A stretch of 64,000 nt of DNA from Azophilus sp965116165 (GTDB lineage: Bacteria > Pseudomonadota > Gammaproteobacteria > Pseudomonadales > Azotimanducaceae): contig OZ220484.1 in NCBI GenBank assembly GCA_965116165.1, positions 2,046,001 to 2,110,000 of the forward strand, in the 5' to 3' direction. The position numbers were made by a program, and so were the translations under genes. Numbering within the stretch: the first letter of the stretch is position 1; each line of letters begins with the position of its first letter. Shown one piece after another: positions 51,453-60,030 of this stretch. The notes under the pieces were generated by a model. The model was not told where the DNA came from. It did no database searches and worked only from the letters and a program-made list of their open reading frames with translations.

Positions 51453-51923
51453 TCATTCGCCCCAATAAAGCTCCTGTTGGAACTCGAGGTCGAAGGTGCG
51501 TTCGCCGGGCGGCGTGATGCCAATGGAAAACCGCAAAACCTCCTGATCGGTGTGCCGTACCTCGGCAAGGTAGTACAGGGCTTCGCCTTCCCGAATCTCA
51601 CGGAATTTCAGCGGGCTGAGTTGCCCGAGCAGATTCTTGACCCGTCCGGCCAGCTCGACCGGTGTGCCCTTGCCGACGCGGTCGATAACCGAGAGATTCA
51701 CAATGCTCAGATCCCGGGCCCGGACGATGCCGTAGGTAGCCGCGATGTCGGCACTCAGGAAGGTGCTGGGGAAGACGACATAGTGCGCCTCAAACTCCCC
51801 GAACGTTGCTTTCTGCTCGGCGAATGCGCTGCAGGCCAGTGAACTCAGCAGCGCCAAAGCACAAGCAACCATGTCGCGACGAGCCCTTGGCAGTCGAATC
51901 GCGACCACCGGTGCATGGCTCAT
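51453..51923 (-). CDS. DUF4426 family periplasmic protein
   Basis: A 156-residue protein. MVACALALLSSLACSAFAEQ is a signal peptide, so it is exported. The mature part starts KATFGEFEAHYVVFPSTFLS, then ATYGIVRARDLSIVNLSVID and RFSIGITPPGERTFDLEFQQ, the DUF4426 pattern. Function unknown; it is conserved beside rdgB and metW in gammaproteobacteria. Start ATG 51923 (or 51875, directly at the signal peptide); neither has a strong ribosome-binding site. Confidence 0.85.
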   Translation of the reverse strand: MSHAPVVAIRLPRARRDMVACALALLSSLACSAFAEQKATFGEFEAHYVVFPSTFLSADIAATYGIVRARDLSIVNLSVIDRVGKGTPVELAGRVKNLLGQLSPLKFREIREGEALYYLAEVRHTDQEVLRFSIGITPPGERTFDLEFQQELYWGE

Positions 51924-52268
51924 TGGTTGCGAACGATCTTGCCATGGGGAAACGCCTGCAAAGTTTTCATCGGCGAAATTCTCTGGCAAGGATGATTTCC
52001 GAGTATCCTTTCTGCGCCATGCTCGGTAATCTACCCATGCTCGGTAATCTACCAACGTAGTAAGGAACGATAACGATGATTGCAGAAGAGGGCCCATGAT
52101 GTCGAGCGGTGTAGAATTGCAAGGGTAAGACGGTTGGAACACCCCACGATTCGACCAGAGAAGGCACCCGCTCAGGACCACAACGCAATCCGAGAAATCG
52201 AGGCCATTGAACGGCAGAAGCTGGATTCAGACAGCTACCGGAAAGAGCATCGCCGCTTTTGTCCTTCC
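51924..52268. other. Non-coding stretch with an 18-bp tandem duplication
   Basis: 345 bp between metW and the DUF4426 gene, with no supported frame. CATGCTCGGTAATCTACC occurs twice in direct tandem (52018-52053). No other repeat family is recognised. Confidence 0.5.
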
Positions 52269-52877
52269 TTAACGAGTTGCGCCCTTTGGACGTCCGAGTC
52301 GATAGAAAGCGATCGAGCCGAACAAGTTGGGGAACAGGTTCGCCAGTGGCTTGTTGGTGTGGTCGGCGTTAACGACAAAGCGTTCGATGATGCGCAGGGC
52401 CTTGCGGGTGGCCAGCCGCTCGAAATCCTTGAAGGTGCAGAGATGAATGTTGGGTGTCTCGTACCAGTTGTGCGGCAAGTGTTTGGCCATCGGCATGCGT
52501 CCCTTCAGCATCAGGTGCATCCGGCTGCGCCAATGGCCGAAATTGGGGAAGGTGACGATGCATTCTTCGCCGATACGCAGCATTTCGTCGAGCAGGCGCT
52601 CGGGTAGCCGCACCGATTGCAGCGTTTCCGTCATAATCACCATGTCGAAGCTGTTGTCCGGAAAGTTGGCTAGCCCGTCGTCGAGATCCTGCTCGATGAC
52701 ATTGACGCCCTTGTGAATACAGGTGGTGATGTTGTCGGCGCCGACATCAAGTCCGTAGCCGTTCACCCGCTTGTGACGTTGCAGGTGGGCGAGCAAATCA
52801 CCTTCGCCGCAACCGAGGTCGAGGACGCGCGCGCCGGGTTTGATTAGGTCCGCGATGATCTTCAGATCAGGGCGCAT
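52269..52877 (-). CDS. metW: Methionine biosynthesis protein MetW
   Basis: A 202-residue AdoMet-fold protein that pairs with MetX in methionine synthesis. MRPDLKIIADLIKPGARVLD and LGCGEGDLLAHLQ open it, and IVTFPNFGHWRSRMHLML and NWYETPNIHLCTFKDFE are family signatures. It overlaps the metX stop by 11 nt. In several proteobacteria MetW is needed for MetX (succinyl) activity. Confidence 0.95.
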   Translation of the reverse strand: MRPDLKIIADLIKPGARVLDLGCGEGDLLAHLQRHKRVNGYGLDVGADNITTCIHKGVNVIEQDLDDGLANFPDNSFDMVIMTETLQSVRLPERLLDEMLRIGEECIVTFPNFGHWRSRMHLMLKGRMPMAKHLPHNWYETPNIHLCTFKDFERLATRKALRIIERFVVNADHTNKPLANLFPNLFGSIAFYRLGRPKGATR

Positions 52878-54114
52878 GCGGTGTCGCCTGTTTTTCGTCC
52901 GCGTATGTCGTTGGCTTCGTTTCGGGGTGTCGATTTCCCGGGCGGTTCTTGGCGGCCGACCATTCGGCCTCGTCCGCCAACCGATTCATGTAGGCGCTGA
53001 ACACTTCGATATAGCGTGGCAGCGGCATCAGGAAGGAGTCGTGCCCGTGCTCGGATGCAATGACGGCGCTCGCCGTATTCTTGCCCGCGGCGATCAGGGC
53101 ATCGACGATTTCCTTGGATCGTTCCGTCGAAAAACGCCAATCCGTTGTGAACGAAAGCACCAGAAAGCCAGCGGTTGCCTGGCGAAAGGCCGCCACAAGG
53201 TCACCACCGAAGTCGGCGGCCGCATCAAAGAAGTCCAGCGCCCGGGTCATGAGCAGATAGGTGTTGGCGTCGAAGCGCCTGGAAAAGCTCTGGCCTTGAT
53301 ATCGCAGATAGCTTTCGACTTGGAACTCCACATCCTTTGCTCGGCGCAGGTCGCCCCCTTTCAAGGCGCGCCCGAATTTTTGCCCCATGCCATCGTGGGA
53401 TAGGTAGGTAACGTGCCCGATCATGCGGGCAAGCCCGAGCCCCTGCCCCGGTCTCGCGTCCGTCGAGCGATAGTTGGCGCTTTCGTATTCCGGATCGGAC
53501 ATGATGGCCTGACGGGCGATCTCGTTGAAGGCGATATTCTGTGCCGACAACTTTGCGGCGCAGGCGATCAGCACGGCGGCTGCGACGCGGTCGGGAAAGT
53601 CGATTGCCCACTGCATCGCCTGCATGCCGCCAAGGCTGCCGCCGACCGCCGCGGCGAAGCGCTCAATCCCCAAATGATCCGCCAGCAACGCTTGGCTGCG
53701 CACCCAATCCGCCACTGTGACGATTGGAAAATCCCGCCCAAAGGGCTTGCCGGTCGCCGGGTTGATTGACGCCGGGCCGGTGCTGCCGTGGCAGCCGCCC
53801 AGGTTGTTTAGCGACACGACAAAAAAGCGCTCGGTGTCCACGGCCTTGCCGGGGCCGATGCAGGTATTCCACCAGCCGGGCTTCGTATCCGTTTCCGCAT
53901 GATAGCCGGCCGCGTGATGGTTGCCCGAAAGTGCGTGGCAAATCAGCACGGCGTTGGTGCGGGCGGCATTCAGGGTGCCGTAGGTTTCATAGACCAACTC
54001 GAAACCGTTCAGTGTCTCTCCGCATTGCAGGCGGAAATCGTCGTCGAGCCGGAACTGCTCCGGTACGACGATGCCGGCCGAGGACGCCGGAGATATTGGG
54101 GAAGCCGTGCCCAT
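52867..54114 (-). CDS. metX: Homoserine O-acyltransferase MetX
   Basis: A 415-residue alpha/beta hydrolase-fold enzyme that acylates homoserine in methionine synthesis. VLICHALSGNHHAAGYH, NNLGGCHGSTGPASINP and the nucleophile elbow AVGGSLGGMQAMQWA are present, with the catalytic His in SEHGHDSFLMP near the end. Paired with metW, which favours succinyl-CoA use in gammaproteobacteria (inference). The C-terminal 35 residues are extended and polar. Order metX-metW in one operon. Confidence 0.94.
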   Translation of the reverse strand: MGTASPISPASSAGIVVPEQFRLDDDFRLQCGETLNGFELVYETYGTLNAARTNAVLICHALSGNHHAAGYHAETDTKPGWWNTCIGPGKAVDTERFFVVSLNNLGGCHGSTGPASINPATGKPFGRDFPIVTVADWVRSQALLADHLGIERFAAAVGGSLGGMQAMQWAIDFPDRVAAAVLIACAAKLSAQNIAFNEIARQAIMSDPEYESANYRSTDARPGQGLGLARMIGHVTYLSHDGMGQKFGRALKGGDLRRAKDVEFQVESYLRYQGQSFSRRFDANTYLLMTRALDFFDAAADFGGDLVAAFRQATAGFLVLSFTTDWRFSTERSKEIVDALIAAGKNTASAVIASEHGHDSFLMPLPRYIEVFSAYMNRLADEAEWSAAKNRPGNRHPETKPTTYADEKQATPHAP

Positions 54115-54195
54115 CTCAATCCGCTATCCCATCCGATCAATTCGCCACCGGCTCGGCCTCGGTCTTGCCATCTCGCTCGATTGTGGAACAGGGTG

Positions 54196-54747
54196 TCATA
54201 CGAGTGCGCGGAGGATTTCCGAGAGGATGCGTTGTGCCACGCCGAGAGCCAAAATGACGATGATGGGGGAAAAATCCAGGCCACCCAGGGGCGGAATCAA
54301 TCGCCGGGCGGGGCGCAGTAAGGGTTCGGTGATCTGCTGCAACAGGCCGAGTGCGGGATGATAGTTGCCGGGTGCGATGAAGCTCGCAATGATCACGATG
54401 ATTATGCACCACCAAAAGATGTCGAGCATCCGCGTCAGCACATGCAGCAGCCCACCCGCGGTTAGGGCAACCACGCTGCCCGGATAGCGGCCCTCCGTGA
54501 GCGCCAGAGCGTAGATCATGAGCACCGCGGTAATCCAGGCGGCGGCGAAAGATGCCATATCCAGGTTGCGCAGGCCCGGCAGCACGCTGCGCAGCGGTCG
54601 CAGCACGGGGTCGGTTGCCTTGACGATGCCTTGCGAAATCGGATTGTAGAAATCGACCCGGCAGGCTTGCAGCAAAAACCGCGCCATAAACAGGAAGCAG
54701 GCAATTTCCATCAGGAAGTGAATGATGAATTGGAAGACGCTGTTCAT
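54196..54747 (-). CDS. yggT: YggT family membrane protein
   Basis: A 183-residue membrane protein with two YggT repeats. Each has a hydrophobic pair: FIIHFLMEIACFLFMARFLL and ILDIFWWCIIIVIIASFIA-like segments, with the motif NPISQGIVKATDPVLRPLR and its counterpart LLQQITEPLLRPARRLIPP. Role unclear (linked to cation or osmotic stress). ATG 54747 lies 2 nt beyond the proC stop, so coupled with proC. Confidence 0.92.
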   Translation of the reverse strand: MNSVFQFIIHFLMEIACFLFMARFLLQACRVDFYNPISQGIVKATDPVLRPLRSVLPGLRNLDMASFAAAWITAVLMIYALALTEGRYPGSVVALTAGGLLHVLTRMLDIFWWCIIIVIIASFIAPGNYHPALGLLQQITEPLLRPARRLIPPLGGLDFSPIIVILALGVAQRILSEILRALV

Positions 54748-54749
54748 TG

Positions 54750-55559
54750 TCAACCGAAGTCCTCCGCCAATTCCCGTGATCGAAGATGCGCTCGTTGCAA
54801 GGCCTTGATGATATGTTTACGTACCTGTTGTTCGTTCAGGGCCTTGACGGCGCGTTCCGTTGTGCCGCCGGGCGAGGTGACGTTGCGGCGCAGGGCCGAG
54901 GGCGCCAGATCGGTTTCCCGGGCCATGCGGGCCGCACCCCAGGCGGTTTCCACGGTGAGGGCGGCGGCTAGTTCGGGTGCGAGACCCAGGTTTTGGCCGG
55001 CCTCCGTCATCGCCTCCATCAGATAGAAAAAATAGGCTGGACCGCTGCCGGAGACGGCGGTGACCGCATCGAGGCTGGCTTCATCATCCACCCAAAAGAC
55101 TGTGCCGACCGCGCGTAGAATTTCCTCCGCCGCCTGGCGGTCCGCCGCATCGGCCAGGGAATTGGCGTACAGAGCCGTTGCGCCGGCCCGCAGCAAAGCC
55201 GGCGTATTGGGCATACAGCGCACGATGGGCTGATTTGCGGCGCACAGTTTGGCAATGCCGGTGGTGGGAACGCCCGCGCAAACGGAAACAACCAGTGTGC
55301 TCGGTGGAATCGAAAGCTCTGCGAGCGCGCCGGCCAACACCTGCGGTTTGACGGCCAACACCGTCACGTCGGCGAAATCAATGGCGGATTGATTGTCGGG
55401 GGTCGCATGAACACCCAGGGCGTCGATGGCCGCACGGCATCCGGCGTCGGGGTCGCCCGCCATGAGTCGCGCGGTGTCGTGGCCCGCGTCAATAAGGCCA
55501 CGAATCAGGCTTTGCGCCATGTTTCCGCCGCCGATAAAGCCGATGTTGTGTGCGCTCAA
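54750..55559 (-). CDS. proC: Pyrroline-5-carboxylate reductase
   Basis: A 269-residue reductase giving proline from P5C with NAD(P)H. IGFIGGGNMAQSLIRGLIDA is the dinucleotide fold, VLAVKPQVL and PNTPALLRAGATAL follow, and the C-terminal VTSPGGTTERAVKAL is the substrate site. TTG start at 55559, overlapping the yggS stop (TTGA). Part of yggS-proC-yggT. Confidence 0.95.
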   Translation of the reverse strand: MSAHNIGFIGGGNMAQSLIRGLIDAGHDTARLMAGDPDAGCRAAIDALGVHATPDNQSAIDFADVTVLAVKPQVLAGALAELSIPPSTLVVSVCAGVPTTGIAKLCAANQPIVRCMPNTPALLRAGATALYANSLADAADRQAAEEILRAVGTVFWVDDEASLDAVTAVSGSGPAYFFYLMEAMTEAGQNLGLAPELAAALTVETAWGAARMARETDLAPSALRRNVTSPGGTTERAVKALNEQQVRKHIIKALQRAHLRSRELAEDFG

Positions 55560-56302
55560 GACGGGCTCGGCCGCGTTGTGGCGGGTGTGGATGGTTCGCG
55601 GGGGCCGAAGATGGCGCTGCCGATACGCAGGTGGGTTGCGCCCTGTGCGATGGCCGCATCCATATCCCGGCTCATACCCATCGACAGGGTATCCCAGTAG
55701 TTGCCGCCGTGCGGCCGCATCGATTCGAATAGGTCGCGCATGTGCGCGAAGCTTAAATCGGGAGCGCCCGCCTTTTCCAATACCGTCATCAATCCGCGTA
55801 CGCGGATGCCGGGCAAGCCGCCTACGGCCGCGAGCAATTCGGGTGTCGCCTTGGGCGTCACGCCGCCTTTCGCGGGATCCGCATCGATATTGATCTGCAA
55901 CAGCACGTTGAGTGGATTCTCCGGATCGCGATGGCTGCCCAACCGCTTGGCGATTTTCACCCGGTCAATGGAATGCACCCAATGAAAGTGGCGGGCAATC
56001 AGGGCGGTCTTGTTGGATTGCACGGTGCCGATGAAATGCCAGGTAATGGGTAGATCCGCCAATTGGGTGATTTTCGACACCCCTTCCCGAACGTAATTCT
56101 CGGCGAAGTGGTGCTGACTGGCCAGGTAGGCCTCGACGATGGCTTCCGCCGGCTTGGTTTTGGAAACGGCGATGAGCGTAATGCTCCGCGCCCGTCGTCC
56201 ACAAGAGCGGGCCTGGGCGCAAATGCGCACATTGATTGTCGCAAGGTTTTCGGAGATCGAGGCCAAGTTGTATTCGCCGGGGGTGTCCTTCGGGTTGTGC
56301 AT
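55556..56302 (-). CDS. yggS: YggS family PLP-binding protein
   Basis: A 248-residue PLP homeostasis protein (PLPBP). LIAVSKTKPAEAIVEAYLA has the PLP lysine, with FAENYVREGVSK, WHFIGTVQSNK, LNVLLQINIDADPAKGG and LSMGMSRDMDAAIAQGATHL after it. Full length. ATG 56302 is preferred to TTG 56314. First gene of yggS-proC-yggT, divergent from pilT. Confidence 0.94.
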   Translation of the reverse strand: MHNPKDTPGEYNLASISENLATINVRICAQARSCGRRARSITLIAVSKTKPAEAIVEAYLASQHHFAENYVREGVSKITQLADLPITWHFIGTVQSNKTALIARHFHWVHSIDRVKIAKRLGSHRDPENPLNVLLQINIDADPAKGGVTPKATPELLAAVGGLPGIRVRGLMTVLEKAGAPDLSFAHMRDLFESMRPHGGNYWDTLSMGMSRDMDAAIAQGATHLRIGSAIFGPREPSTPATTRPSPS

Positions 56303-56492
56303 GGGTGCGGGCAAGCGTAGTACAGCCTAACGGGACAACGATTGGGAATAAACGGTTGCGGCGTTCTCGCACACCGATAAGCGTCATTACCTACAGCATT
56401 GGGCATGGTGGGCGGGGAATAATCCTCTGGTGGACGGTGTCCGGCTTGGTGCGTCCAAACCGCAAAAGCGCCTGTGACAGGGCTGTGTCCCA

Positions 56493-56550
56493 GTTCGATA
56501 TTTGCACGAACCGAACAGGGCGTGATTGTTGGCTCGGCGGAATCCGAAAA
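56493..56550 (+). repeat. Leader repeat RE9, copy upstream of pilT
   Basis: About 58 bp with ATTTGCACGAACCGAACAGG and TTGGCTCGGCGGAATCCGAA, repeated in the same orientation relative to the gene upstream of yqgE (59091-59147). It ends 90 nt before the pilT start. Confidence 0.65.
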
Positions 56551-56640
56551 TCCAGATTGACACAGTACCTGTGACAGTGCGTAGAGCGACGGATCGATTG
56601 CGCGGGCTTATTGGCCGCGGTGTTTGAGTGAGGAGGCTTT

Positions 56641-57705
56641 GTGGATTTTCAATGTCGGGCGGATTCGCCGGAAAGAATCTTGGAATTACTCGCCTACGGT
56701 GTGCGGCGGGGGGCCTCCGACCTACATCTTTCGGCGGGCGTTGCGCCGCTGTTGCGCGTCGATGGCGAAATGCGTCCCATCGACGCGCCACCCTTGGAGC
56801 CCGGTGATTTGCGCTTGGCGATTCGCGGCATCCTCAATGATCGGCAGAGCGAAGAGTTGGAGGCTTTGCTGGAAACGGATTTCTCGTTCGAGGCGCACGA
56901 CATCGGACGATTTCGGGTCAATGTATTCATGCAGGGTCGTGGTCCGGCGGCTGTGTTCCGCGTCATTCCGTCCAAGGTGCCCACCATGGCGGGCCTGGGG
57001 CTCGGACCGGGCTTCGAGCGGCTTTGCCTCAACCCCCGGGGGCTTGTGCTCGTGACCGGACCGACCGGATCCGGCAAGAGCACAACGCTGGCGGCCATGA
57101 TCGATTTCATCAACGGGAACCGCGCCGGCCATATTTTGACGATCGAGGATCCGGTTGAATTCATACACCCAGGCAAGCGGTGTTTGGTCAATCAGCGCGA
57201 GGTGCACCGGGATACCCTGAGTTTCAGTCGGGCGTTGCGCTCGGCGTTGCGGGAAGACCCGGACGTGATAATGGTCGGCGAGCTGCGTGACCTTGAGACG
57301 ATTCGCTTGGCGTTGACGGCGGCGGAAACGGGGCATTTGGTGCTCGGCACCCTGCACACCGTATCGGCGGTTAAGACGGTTGATCGAGTCGTTGATGTTT
57401 TTCCGGCGGAAGAAAAAGCGGCGGTGCGCGCCATGTTGTCGGAATCTTTGCGCGCGGTGATTTCCCAGGCGCTGCTCAAGCGCATCGGCGGTGGCAGGAT
57501 AGCCGCCCACGAGATCATGCTTGGTACACCGGCAATCCGCAATCTTATTCGGGAGGGCAAGGTGGCGCAGATGGTGTCGGCGATGCAGACCGGCGGCGCC
57601 ACCGGCATGCAAACCTTGGACAGTTGCCTGCGCCGCTTGGTGGACGAGGGAATCGTCGATGTGCAAACCGCTCGTGCGCAGGCGCACCGTCCGGATGCAT
57701 TATAG
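56641..57705 (+). CDS. pilT: Type IV pilus retraction ATPase PilT
   Basis: A 354-residue hexameric ATPase that powers pilus retraction and twitching. RRGASDLHLSAGVAPLLRVDG opens the PAS-like domain. Walker A is VTGPTGSGKSTTLAAM, the Asp box ILTIEDPVEFIH, Walker B DVIMVGELRDLETIRLALTAAETGH and the His box LGTLHTVSA. The C-terminal AIRNLIREGKVAQM (AIRNLIRE retraction motif) marks PilT rather than PilU. GTG 56641 has GAGGAGG upstream. No pilU follows; instead RE2 and RE3 sequence. Confidence 0.95.
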   Translation: MDFQCRADSPERILELLAYGVRRGASDLHLSAGVAPLLRVDGEMRPIDAPPLEPGDLRLAIRGILNDRQSEELEALLETDFSFEAHDIGRFRVNVFMQGRGPAAVFRVIPSKVPTMAGLGLGPGFERLCLNPRGLVLVTGPTGSGKSTTLAAMIDFINGNRAGHILTIEDPVEFIHPGKRCLVNQREVHRDTLSFSRALRSALREDPDVIMVGELRDLETIRLALTAAETGHLVLGTLHTVSAVKTVDRVVDVFPAEEKAAVRAMLSESLRAVISQALLKRIGGGRIAAHEIMLGTPAIRNLIREGKVAQMVSAMQTGGATGMQTLDSCLRRLVDEGIVDVQTARAQAHRPDAL

Positions 57706-57776
57706 GTGGGCGCCGGTTTGGTAGCGAATGAATCGGACGGCACATTCCAAATGGCCCGGCAGCCCGTCGGGCTTAA

Positions 57777-57876
57777 GGAACCTCTGATTAATTCTGTGAT
57801 CGCGGCATCATAGTCAATAAAATCAATGATTTATGAGTATACTAATGTTACTTCTATCGACTTGTTCAGAGCTTCC
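57777..57876 (+). repeat. RE2 miniature inverted-repeat element, copy 10
   Basis: A 100-bp copy starting GGAACCTCTGATTAATTC and ending TTGTTCAGAGCTTCC, flanked by perfect TTAA (57773-57776 and 57877-57880). Confidence 0.9.
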
Positions 57877-57883
57877 TTAAGCT

Positions 57884-57942
57884 ATTGATATTTCAGGAGC
57901 TCCCTCGCGATGGGCCGAAAATAAAATATCAAGCGGAATCAC
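57884..57942 (+). repeat. RE3 internal fragment
   Basis: CGCGATGGGCCGAAAATAAA followed by ATATCAAGCGGAATCA matches the middle of RE3 (40780-40820). It overlaps the 3' end of ruvX and provides its stop codon. Confidence 0.65.
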
Positions 57943-58342
57943 TATTGCCGAGCCAGGTTTCCGCGATGAGCCGGGCGGCCAAGGCGTGGTCGTCCGCCTT
58001 CGGCTGAAGCCGCTTCGCCTCCCGGGTGGTGAGCCGCTCGTCGGCGAGTTCCACACGACATGCGTAGCGCCCTTGCAGATGTTCGGCGAAGTTCCTGGCG
58101 CGGGAGGACATCTCACTTTCGGTGCCATCCATGTTGAGGGGCAGGCCGACAATCAGGCGACCGGGTGACCAGTCGGCAATAATGCGATCCAATTCGGCCC
58201 AATCCGGCACACCGTCCTTGGCGGATACGGATCCGACGGGGCTCGCCGTGCCGATAACGGTCTGCCCCGCGGCAAGCCCCATGCGCCGCAATCCGAAATC
58301 AATGGCAACAATGGTTTGGTCTTTGATCCGTGGTCGTTCCAA
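57929..58342 (-). CDS. ruvX: RuvX/YqgF Holliday-junction resolvase-like protein
   Basis: A 137-residue RNase H-fold protein needed for 16S rRNA 5' processing. VAIDFGLRRMGLAAGQ has the first catalytic Asp, then IVGLPLNMDGTES (the LPL.MDG motif), VELADERLTTREAKRL (Glu) and a late Asp (KADDHALAARLI). There is no ATG near the conserved start: TTG 58342 gives the usual length, with the RE6 hairpin directly upstream. The final residues SDSA and the stop derive from an RE3 fragment. Thus both ends of the gene touch mobile sequence. Confidence 0.9.
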   Translation of the reverse strand: MERPRIKDQTIVAIDFGLRRMGLAAGQTVIGTASPVGSVSAKDGVPDWAELDRIIADWSPGRLIVGLPLNMDGTESEMSSRARNFAEHLQGRYACRVELADERLTTREAKRLQPKADDHALAARLIAETWLGNSDSA

Positions 58343-58353
58343 CAGGTTGTCAG

Positions 58354-58395
58354 TGCTCCATCCAACTGATGCGGCATTATCAGTCGGATGGAGCA
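58354..58395. repeat. RE6, a 42-bp near-perfect hairpin
   Basis: TGCTCCATCC pairs with GGATGGAGCA, and an inner ACTGA with TCAGT. It is flanked by TCAG (left) and CTAG (right), and lies 12 bp upstream of the ruvX start. An arm of the same sequence follows the queC stop (22936). It could be a minimal transposable element or act as an RNA hairpin in the ruvX leader. Confidence 0.6.
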
Positions 58396-58399
58396 CTAG

Positions 58400-58498
58400 G
58401 GAAAGTCTGATTAATCCTGTAGCAGCGGCATCCAATTTAATGAAATCAATAGCTTACGATTAGGCCACTGCTGCTCTATCGAATTGATCAGGCCTTCC
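58400..58498 (+). repeat. RE2 miniature inverted-repeat element, copy 11
   Basis: A 99-bp copy starting GGAAAGTCTGATTAATCC and ending TTGATCAGGCCTTCC, flanked by perfect CTAG (58396-58399 and 58499-58502). The right CTAG contains the yqgE stop codon. Confidence 0.92.
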
Positions 58499-59047
58499 CT
58501 AGGCATGTCCGGCTTGGCCGGACATCAGCCGGATGTCGATGCCCAGGCTGGATGCCGCCTTGCCGACGCGTTCGCCATAGGGCACATCGAATAGGATTTC
58601 CGTACTGGCCGGGCAGGTGAGCCAGGCATTTTCCGACAACTCCCCTTCGAGTTGTTGTGGTCCCCAACCGGCATAGCCGAGCGCCACGAGATAGTTGTAG
58701 GGGCCGCGATTGCTGGCGATGGCCTCTAAAACCTCGCGGGCGGTGGTCAGCTTCAATCCACAACCCAGGCTCTTCGATGCGGGAAAGTCGCCGTCGTCGG
58801 AATGCAGGACGAAACCCTGCTGCCTGGATACCGGCCCGCCTTCCAGAATGGGTACTTCCGCCAACTCCGGTGTCCCGGAAAGCCCGGACTGCTCGATGAG
58901 TTCGGCGACGGAAATGTGGGTGGGCCGGTTGACCATCAATCCCATCGCGCCGTCTTCGTTGTGCTCGCAGATATAGGTGATGGTGTCGCCGAAGTAGGTG
59001 CCGATTTGGTTGGGCATGGCGATTATGAAGTGATGCTTCAGGTCCAT
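58499..59047 (-). CDS. yqgE: YqgE/AlgH family protein
   Basis: A 182-residue YqgE/AlgH protein of unclear function, conserved between gshB/tonB and ruvX in gammaproteobacteria. HHFIIAMPNQIGTYFGDTIT, GAMGLMVNRPTHISVAEL, ILEGGPVSRQQGFVLHSD and ALGYAGWGPQQLEGELSENA are the family signature. ATG 59047 has GGAG 6 nt upstream; the frame continues further up through repeat RE9. Stop TAG lies in the target duplication of RE2 copy 11. Confidence 0.95.
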   Translation of the reverse strand: MDLKHHFIIAMPNQIGTYFGDTITYICEHNEDGAMGLMVNRPTHISVAELIEQSGLSGTPELAEVPILEGGPVSRQQGFVLHSDDGDFPASKSLGCGLKLTTAREVLEAIASNRGPYNYLVALGYAGWGPQQLEGELSENAWLTCPASTEILFDVPYGERVGKAASSLGIDIRLMSGQAGHA

Positions 59048-59090
59048 CAGGTGCTCCGACCCGTTCTTGAGATGTTGTATCAATGTGCCT

Positions 59091-59147
59091 TTTCGGATGC
59101 CGCCGAGCCAAGGCTGGCGCACTGTTCGATTCGTGCAAATGTCGACC
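59091..59147 (-). repeat. Leader repeat RE9, copy upstream of yqgE
   Basis: The reverse complement contains ATTTGCACGAATCGAACAGT and TTGGCTCGGCGGCATCCGAA, matching 56493-56550. It ends 44 nt before the yqgE start. Confidence 0.65.
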
Positions 59148-59211
59148 TGCGACACAACCGTTCTTGATGCGATCTTGGCAGCTTCGGGGAAGGGAGTAAA
59201 TAAGTTGATTG

Positions 59212-60030
59212 TTATCGGCCGCGCCGCTCGAATCGCCATTGGCGCACGATTTCAAGTCGGTCGTAATCCTTGCGCAGATCCGTTGGAAAGTGGCTGAAGG
59301 GCGCGGCCAGCCTGACGATGCGCAGGGCCGCGGCGTCGAGCGCCGGGTGTCCCGAGGATTCCAGAATCCGCGCTTCCTGGAGTGCGCCGTCGTGGCGGAT
59401 GGTCGCCAGCACCGAAAGTTCGCCCTCGATGCGCCCGGGTGGATAATTCGCGCGGCCGATGCGTTCGACTTTCTGCTGCCACATCGCCAAATAGGCCGCC
59501 TCGACCGCGGATCCGGCCGAAGCGCGGGTTAGCCGCTTCGACCTCGTTCGCACCGGCCCGCTTGCCTGATCGAGCTCGCTCCGGGCGTGTGAACTAGCAA
59601 TTGCTTTTGCCAACTCGACATAGTTCGGACTTTCCCGGCCCCCGGCCTTTTGGGCGGGAGAGTCCGTTGCCCGGGCTTGGTGGGCGATTGGCGCATCCTC
59701 GGTCGCGGCTGTTTTAGCCGTGGAGTCCGATAGCGCCGGTGCGGGCCGCCCCGGATCGCGTTCCCCCTCCCGCGGCGACGGTGGGTCACTGCCCGAAATG
59801 GTGGAACGCTGCGCCGCCGGGTCTGATGCAACGTCGATCCCGACATCCGTCTTGATCGTGGGACCGCTTTTTTCGGTGAGGACAATGCTGAGGGCCGGCG
59901 ATTGCGTTGAGCGGGCGCTTGTCGGCCAATCCACACCGAAAATGATGGCGGCATGCAGGGCTGTGGCGACCAGTAGCGCGACTAGTGCTCCGCCCCAGTC
60001 ATGATTATTTGAGCTTGGATTCAAGTGCAT
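59212..60030 (-). CDS. tonB: TonB family energy transducer
   Basis: A 272-residue TonB-like protein that couples the proton-motive force to outer-membrane receptors. A single N-terminal membrane segment (GALVALLVATALHAAIIFGV, residues about 14-33) is followed by a long polar, Pro-poor linker and the C-terminal TonB domain (NYPPGRIEGELSVLATIRHD, then HPALDAAALRIVRLAAPFSH). Position between gshB and yqgE is conserved. The start overlaps gshB by 26 nt. Confidence 0.9.
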   Translation of the reverse strand: MHLNPSSNNHDWGGALVALLVATALHAAIIFGVDWPTSARSTQSPALSIVLTEKSGPTIKTDVGIDVASDPAAQRSTISGSDPPSPREGERDPGRPAPALSDSTAKTAATEDAPIAHQARATDSPAQKAGGRESPNYVELAKAIASSHARSELDQASGPVRTRSKRLTRASAGSAVEAAYLAMWQQKVERIGRANYPPGRIEGELSVLATIRHDGALQEARILESSGHPALDAAALRIVRLAAPFSHFPTDLRKDYDRLEIVRQWRFERRGR

